Assembly: GCA_035544635.1 (NCBI GenBank)
Contig: DATKDQ010000034.1
Span: 1-28,801, forward strand
From: DATAFT01 sp035544635
GTDB lineage: Bacteria; Acidobacteriota; Thermoanaerobaculia; Multivoradales; Multivoraceae
DNA: 28,801 nt
Direction of reading: 5' to 3'
Below are positions 24,139 through 28,801 of the stretch, in pieces. A program made the translations under genes and the position numbers. Under the pieces are notes generated by a model. That model saw only the letters and a list, made by a program, of their open reading frames with translations. It ran no database searches and was not told where the DNA came from. Each line of letters starts with the position of its first letter. The stretch's first letter is position 1.

Positions 24139-25029
24139 ATGGAGATCTTCCAACGCACCAGCAATCCCTGGGGTCAGGACATCCTGATCGGCATCTCCTG
24201 GGACCTGTTCTACGTCGCTCTCGCCGCCGGCGCCCTGTTCTGCATCGTGCACCTCGTCCTGCGCCCGCGCTGGCGAAGGAAGGAGAGCGCCGCCGCCAAG
24301 GAGCCCGCGGGCTTCGCGTCGGGCGGCACCGCCGGTACCACCGCCCGCATCCCCGAGAAGGTCGTTCGCCACGGTCTTACCGCCCGCCTCTTCCACGGCG
24401 TGATGGCAGTGGCGATGATCGTGCTGCTTCTCACCGGCTTCCTGCCCAAGGTGGGCATCCAGTTCGCTTCGTGGCTGACGCTGCACTGGGTCTTCGGCGT
24501 CGTCCTGATCGCGTCGATCGTGTTCCACATGATCCACGCCACCTTCTTCCTGCGCCTGCGCGACGTCTGGATCGGCCCGCGCGACGTTCGAGAGTGGTTC
24601 CAGGAGATGCGCCACCTGCTCGGCGGCGGGCCCCCTCCGCCCAAGCCCGGCAAGTACCCCGTCGACCACAAGCTCTACCACCACGCCGTCACCGTCGCCG
24701 GCTTCGCCGCCATGATCACCGGCGTGGTGATGATGTTCCGCATCGAGCAGCCCTTCTTCGCGCGCAACCCCTACCTCTACTCCGACTCCACCTGGGGCTG
24801 GATCTACGTCCTCCACGGCGTCGGCGGCGTTCTCCTGGTCACGCTCACCATCACCCACGTCTACTTCGCGCTCCTGCCCGAGAAGCGGTGGATCACCCGC
24901 TCGATGATCAAGGGGTGGATCACGCGGCGGGAGCTGCTGGTGAATCATGATCCCGAGCGGTGGGAGGTGGCGGGCGAGGGCGAGCGCGGGGAGACGCCCA
25001 CCGCAGAGCCGGCGCGAGAGAGCGCCTGA
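24139..25029 (+). CDS. Di-haem cytochrome b (FdnI/cytochrome b561-like membrane subunit)
   Basis: A 296-residue integral membrane protein with about five helices. ATG 24139 is preferred over an upstream in-frame start because GGGAGGG (24124-24130) precedes it and upstream residues overlap palindrome 3. Histidines suited to two b-haems are in TARLFHG, LTLHWVFG with VFHMIH, KLYHHAV, and VLHGVGG with ITHVYF. This matches the gamma subunits of formate dehydrogenases and other cytochrome b anchors that hand electrons to quinone. As the last gene of the operon it probably docks the periplasmic molybdenum enzyme to the membrane and couples substrate oxidation to respiration. Confidence 0.85.
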   Translation: MEIFQRTSNPWGQDILIGISWDLFYVALAAGALFCIVHLVLRPRWRRKESAAAKEPAGFASGGTAGTTARIPEKVVRHGLTARLFHGVMAVAMIVLLLTGFLPKVGIQFASWLTLHWVFGVVLIASIVFHMIHATFFLRLRDVWIGPRDVREWFQEMRHLLGGGPPPPKPGKYPVDHKLYHHAVTVAGFAAMITGVVMMFRIEQPFFARNPYLYSDSTWGWIYVLHGVGGVLLVTLTITHVYFALLPEKRWITRSMIKGWITRRELLVNHDPERWEVAGEGERGETPTAEPARESA

Positions 25030-25046
25030 CACTCTCTCGCAGAGTG
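25030..25046 (+). terminator. Small hairpin after the cytochrome b gene
   Basis: CACTCT and AGAGTG pair around five bases immediately past the stop codon, with no T-run. It may mark the end of the operon, but the stem is short. Confidence 0.3.
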
Positions 25047-25125
25047 CTCTGAGAAGCTCTCGCGCGGTAGTCGCCTCACCGCTTCGGCGGCGGCTTGCTT
25101 GCCCAGACTCGCCCGGTCAGCCCCA

Positions 25126-26610
25126 CTACTCGTCAGCGACGGTGTACTGGAAGTAGAGATCTGTCTCCACGATCCCTCCCTGGAACTCCTCCCACTCCGC
25201 CTCGCCGATCGTCGCCCGCTTCTTGACCCGGTCGACGTCGGTCTGGAACACGCGGCCCTTGGCCTTGCGCATCAGGGCGTCGCGGATCGAGGGGAGGGGG
25301 TGCGTCCAGTGTGCCTTCTCGTTGGCCCACTTCTGGTTGGCGGGGATCATGGCGACGAACTCCGGGGCGTAGTCGCCCCGCGCGAGCCAGCCCAGGCTGG
25401 GGTAGCCGCTCGAGGCGAGCCCCTTGAGGGTGGCGTTGTGGCTGCCGTGGTGGCCGACCTTGTAGAGGACGGTTCTTCCCAGGAGCTCCTCCGCGGTGAG
25501 CTCGGCGCCGTCGGCGTCGGCCCAGGCGCCGTCGTCCCAGGACACCCAGTTGCCGCGCTGGGCGTCGCCGACGAAGAGGAGCACCCGGCCCGACTGCGGC
25601 AGCTCGATCGCGATCACGGCGCTGGTGTTGTTGACCTCGCCGTTGAGGCGCAGCGCCAGGGTCTCGGCGGTGCGCAGCCAGTCACAGTCGATGCGGCGCC
25701 AGGCGTTGGCCTCGCCCTCGAGATGAGTGGCGAAGAACTCGGCGTGGGGGCTTCTGGCGCGCTCCTCCTCGGGAATACGCCAGCGCCGCCCGAACGGCTG
25801 CTGGGCCTCGACGCTCTCCCCGGCGTGCGCGGCGAAGTCGGGTAGCTGGTCCATCGCGGCGGCGTAGAAGGCGTCGGCCTGGGCGATCGCGGCGAGGTGG
25901 TGGACGTAGCCCTCGCCGCCGATCGGATCCAACGACAAGAGGAGCTGCTCGTTTCGCGGCGGCCCGAGCGCGTAGACGGTGACGCCGTCGACGCCAGGCA
26001 GGGTGTAGACCCGCTCGAAGGGCAGCAGGTAGGTCGGCGACCCGGGACACATCTCCTTGACGTACTGGATCGCCCGCTTGTTCGACCAACCCTCTATCGC
26101 GAATGGGCTCGCCCCAAAATCCCCCGACTCGAGCTCGAGCCACTGATCGATGCGCGCGGCGAGGGCCTGCTCGGCGTCGCCGCCGGCCGCCGCGAGCCGC
26201 CGGCTCGCGGCCACCAGCCCGAGCAGCTCGTCGCCGAAGCGCTGCCGCAGGTCGTTGGCGAAGTCGTCGTCAGGATCCTCGGTCCACGCCAGCCAGAGCT
26301 GGCCGATCTCGAAGTCGTCGAAGCGCGCGATCTCGTTGCCGAACACCTTCTCCCAGAACCCGTTGACGTGGTCCTGGTGCTCGTGGGTGATGAGCACGAG
26401 GTCGAGCCGCCCGCCGGTCGACTGGTGGATGTCGTCGACGATCTCCTGGATCGAGGCGTGCACCTTGGATCCGGGCTTGTAGCCGCAGTCGACGAGCATG
26501 TAGAGGGGGTCGCCGTCGCTCTTGCGGAAGGCGAGCAGGAAGCAGTCGCCGTGGCCCTGGCGATACATGCGAACGGTGACGCCGGAGTCGGGAGCATCGA
26601 GGATCGGCAT
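25126..26610 (-). CDS. ComEC-like metallo-beta-lactamase-fold hydrolase
   Basis: A 494-residue soluble protein with the metal-site motifs of the metallo-beta-lactamase fold: HEHQDHVNG (about 76-84), VGDAQRGNW with the bridging aspartate, and KVGHHGSHN near the C-terminal third. The last resembles the nuclease-like domain of ComEC and related nucleic-acid or nucleotide hydrolases. An insertion of about 200 residues between the first two motifs (rich in Ala, Glu, Trp) enlarges the usual domain. No signal peptide is present, so it is cytoplasmic unless exported with a partner. GGGAGA lies before ATG 26610. It follows a metalloprotease gene on the same strand by 58 bp, suggesting joint function. 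Confidence 0.87.
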   Translation of the reverse strand: MPILDAPDSGVTVRMYRQGHGDCFLLAFRKSDGDPLYMLVDCGYKPGSKVHASIQEIVDDIHQSTGGRLDLVLITHEHQDHVNGFWEKVFGNEIARFDDFEIGQLWLAWTEDPDDDFANDLRQRFGDELLGLVAASRRLAAAGGDAEQALAARIDQWLELESGDFGASPFAIEGWSNKRAIQYVKEMCPGSPTYLLPFERVYTLPGVDGVTVYALGPPRNEQLLLSLDPIGGEGYVHHLAAIAQADAFYAAAMDQLPDFAAHAGESVEAQQPFGRRWRIPEEERARSPHAEFFATHLEGEANAWRRIDCDWLRTAETLALRLNGEVNNTSAVIAIELPQSGRVLLFVGDAQRGNWVSWDDGAWADADGAELTAEELLGRTVLYKVGHHGSHNATLKGLASSGYPSLGWLARGDYAPEFVAMIPANQKWANEKAHWTHPLPSIRDALMRKAKGRVFQTDVDRVKKRATIGEAEWEEFQGGIVETDLYFQYTVADE

Positions 26611-26668
26611 GGCTTCTCCCAGTGAGGTTGCGGGTCTCGAATGCGTCCGCGGGTGCGGGATCCACCGC

Positions 26669-28801
26669 CTACGGAGTCAACCGATGCAGCCGGGCGAAGG
26701 TCTCGTCGCCGGCGTCGGCGGAGTCGTGGCGCAGGCCTGCGAAGGCGTGGGGCGGATCGGGGTCCTCGCCGGCGAGAAACGCGCGCAGCTCCTCGAGCAG
26801 GCCGTCGTCGGCCACCGTGCCGCGGGTGCGGATGACGCGGCGGACCTCCATCGTCGAGGGGTCGATGAGGATGGTCGCGCCGCGCCGGAACCGGAAGTCG
26901 CTGCGGGCGGCGGCGGAGGCGCGCTCGACGGCGCCCGGCAGCGCGTCGCCGTCGATTGACCGCTGCCGCTCGCGATCGAGCCAGCCGAAGCGCCGCTGGG
27001 TGATGGCGACCACGAGCTCGGTCACGATCGCGCCGCGCGCGCCGCGCCGCAGCGCCGTCCGCACCGAGTGGATCTCGACCGCCGGCGTCACGCCGCCCCG
27101 GCCGCGCGCGACGCTGGGCGGCGCGCCCGGGTCGAGCGTCAGCCCGAGCGCGGGCGCCCAGCTCCGGCCCGGCCCCGCCGTCAGCCAGCGGTGGAACTCC
27201 TGTCCGTTGCTCTGCATCCTGCGCCAGGCGTACTCGCGATCGACCTCGAGGTCCCAATCCACCGAGAGGTCGTAGTCGGGCTCGGGGGCGCGCGCCCGCT
27301 CGTCCTTGCCGGGCGCGCGCTGATGGATGAGGGAGCTCAAGTCCTCGCGGATCTTGCGGCGGTGCCACTGTTGCACGGGGCTGTCCGCGCCGGGGTCGGC
27401 CCCTGCCGCGTCCGCGGAACCGGCCCCGGCCGCGCGGCGGGAAGCGTCGTCGGTCGCGCCCTCGGCGGCGCCGGCCGCGGCCTCCACCGCCGCCGCCGCG
27501 CCCGCCGTCGCGTCCGCTATGGCGTCGGCCATCGCGTCGGCCCCGGTCGGCCACACCAGCGTCTCCTCGGACAGGCTGCGCACACCGCGCGGGAAGATGC
27601 CGCGGCGCCGGAACGCCTGTACGAAGGCGACGCGGTAGCGCCGCTCGTCCTCGGGATAGAGATCGGCGTCCGCGGTGACGATGGCACGCAGGTAGTCGCC
27701 GAACGTGACGTCCACCGGCGGGCAGTAGTCGAGCGCGCGGATGCACATCTGCAGCACGCGATGCGCGGTGTCCGCCGCCTCGCGCGCCATCCGGCGGACG
27801 AGGTCGGGATGGATGTCGCCCTGCGGCAGGACGCCGGTGCCGTGGGTGGCGATGCGCAGGAGGTCGGCGATGCGCGACTTGTAGATGAGCAGGAACGCGT
27901 CGAACACCGCCGCCACCAGGATGGCGCCTCGCCGGTGAGGATGCGTGGTGCGCTCGAGCTCGGTGGGATCGGGCTGGTGCGGCCGCCACTCGCCCCCGGC
28001 GTCGGTCGTGCCCAGCGCGTCGCGGAGCGCGCCGCCGCGCCCGATCGCTCGGCCAAACTGCTGGGCGAGCTGCCCCAGCAGGTTCTGGCGCGCGAGGTCG
28101 CCCTGCGTGCGCGCGATCTGGTGCTCGAGCACCTCGGGATGCGAGAAGCGCTGGAACATGCCGACGATGTCGGCGAACGCCTCGTGCAGCGCGAGCACGT
28201 CGAGGTTGGTGCGCTCGCTCATGCGCGGGTGGAGGCCGTCGAGCAGCGCGTGCGTGGTCTCGTGCGCCACGATGTCCTGCGACAGGCAGGTGAAGACCAT
28301 GCCGCCGCCCGCGGGCTCGCGCCGCTCGGGGCTCGCCCGCCCCTCCACGAGCCTCGGCGGGCGCGCCGGGCGCGCGGGGAAGTAGCCGAAGAGAAGCGCC
28401 TTCTTCGCGGGGCTGTAGTAGGCGTTGGCCTCGCGCAGCGCGTGGGGATAGATGCGTAGCCGGCGCACGAACTCCTGCCGCACGCCGCCGTCCTCCTCGC
28501 GCACCAGGCGCGGCGCCCACAGCGCCGCTCGTCCCAGCGCCTCCTCGAAGTTCGCGATGGTGTACATCGCGACCGCGTAGACCATCTGTTGATGGAACTG
28601 CGGGTTGCCCTCCGCGGGCGCGAGCCCGCTCTGCGCCAGCACCAGCCCGTCGTTGAGATCCACCGGCGCGTAGAACGCCTTCGAGGCCGGGTCGTGGTCG
28701 ACCACCTCGACGTACTCACCCACCGGCCCGGGTCCCACCAGCGACTGCCGGGTCTGGCGGTCGATCTCCCACGGGATGCGGAGCTCGATCTCCTGGATCG
28801 G
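26669..28801 (-). CDS. Gluzincin (M4-like) metalloprotease, N-terminus outside window
   Basis: The frame stays open to the right edge with no ATG, so the start is missing; at least 710 residues lie in the window. The zinc motif HETTH (28250-28264) and, 26 residues on, HEAFADI (28166-28186) give the glutamate ligand of gluzincins such as thermolysin. Around it are VFTCLSQDIVA and an unusually long helical region. A low-complexity Ala/Asp/Gly linker (about 27370-27540) separates the protease from a C-terminal half of unknown fold (EYAWRRMQSNGQEFHRWL and onward). No signal peptide can be judged. With the adjacent MBL-fold gene it forms a pair that may act together; the process is unknown. Confidence 0.8.
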   Translation of the reverse strand, partial: PIQEIELRIPWEIDRQTRQSLVGPGPVGEYVEVVDHDPASKAFYAPVDLNDGLVLAQSGLAPAEGNPQFHQQMVYAVAMYTIANFEEALGRAALWAPRLVREEDGGVRQEFVRRLRIYPHALREANAYYSPAKKALLFGYFPARPARPPRLVEGRASPERREPAGGGMVFTCLSQDIVAHETTHALLDGLHPRMSERTNLDVLALHEAFADIVGMFQRFSHPEVLEHQIARTQGDLARQNLLGQLAQQFGRAIGRGGALRDALGTTDAGGEWRPHQPDPTELERTTHPHRRGAILVAAVFDAFLLIYKSRIADLLRIATHGTGVLPQGDIHPDLVRRMAREAADTAHRVLQMCIRALDYCPPVDVTFGDYLRAIVTADADLYPEDERRYRVAFVQAFRRRGIFPRGVRSLSEETLVWPTGADAMADAIADATAGAAAAVEAAAGAAEGATDDASRRAAGAGSADAAGADPGADSPVQQWHRRKIREDLSSLIHQRAPGKDERARAPEPDYDLSVDWDLEVDREYAWRRMQSNGQEFHRWLTAGPGRSWAPALGLTLDPGAPPSVARGRGGVTPAVEIHSVRTALRRGARGAIVTELVVAITQRRFGWLDRERQRSIDGDALPGAVERASAAARSDFRFRRGATILIDPSTMEVRRVIRTRGTVADDGLLEELRAFLAGEDPDPPHAFAGLRHDSADAGDETFARLHRLTP

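Noticed and set aside
1..28801. CRISPR arrays, tRNA genes and insertion sequences
   Set aside because: No regularly spaced direct repeats, no tRNA cloverleaf with TTCRANYC arm, and no transposase motifs or paired terminal repeats were found on reading both strands.

Overview
The window is 28.8 kb of very GC-rich DNA with strong third-position G/C bias and short intergenic gaps. It carries about 18 protein genes and no rRNA, tRNA, transposase or CRISPR. Several traits point to a Gram-negative, probably aerobic soil or aquatic bacterium of a deep lineage such as Acidobacteriota, Myxococcota or Binatota: a eukaryote-like Ser/Thr kinase with a C-terminal beta-domain, twin-arginine exported redox enzymes, a lipoprotein, and E. 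coli-like sigma-70 promoters (TTGACA / TAGAAT). The phylum cannot be fixed from the sequence alone.

Left third (1-9 kb): a membrane-anchored kinase translationally coupled to an exported helical-repeat protein; a small unknown protein on the minus strand; then a co-directional run of LLM-family flavin monooxygenase, MATE exporter, TcuA/fumarate-reductase-like flavoprotein and an MFS carrier with extra membrane segments. This run looks like a small-molecule oxidation and transport set.

Metal block (9-12 kb, minus strand): exported cupredoxin, ZIP-family metal transporter with an extra extracytoplasmic domain, and a Tat-exported two-domain multicopper oxidase. Oxidase and transporter overlap by 4 bp. 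Two good sigma-70 promoters, both with a TAGAAT -10, drive the operon and the cupredoxin.

Centre (12-19 kb): a lipoprotein with a GAAG tetranucleotide repeat as its ribosome-binding region, an exported M28 aminopeptidase-like enzyme, an FHA-GGDEF diguanylate cyclase, a divergent archaemetzincin-like protease, a conserved protein of unknown function and a DsbA-like exported thiol oxidoreductase. Two gene-free stretches here (17.58-18.0 and 18.86-19.68 kb) hold promoter-like and terminator-like signals and dense hairpins. They are the best places for undescribed RNAs.

Right third (19.7-28.8 kb): a four-gene molybdenum-hydroxylase operon encodes a Tat-tagged 2Fe-2S subunit, a molybdopterin subunit, a PaoB-like FAD subunit with a cysteine cluster, and a di-haem cytochrome b likely to pass electrons to quinone. 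A related palindrome sits in each of its three gaps. On the opposite strand is a pair made of a ComEC-like metallo-beta-lactamase-fold hydrolase and a gluzincin (M4-like) protease that runs off the right edge.
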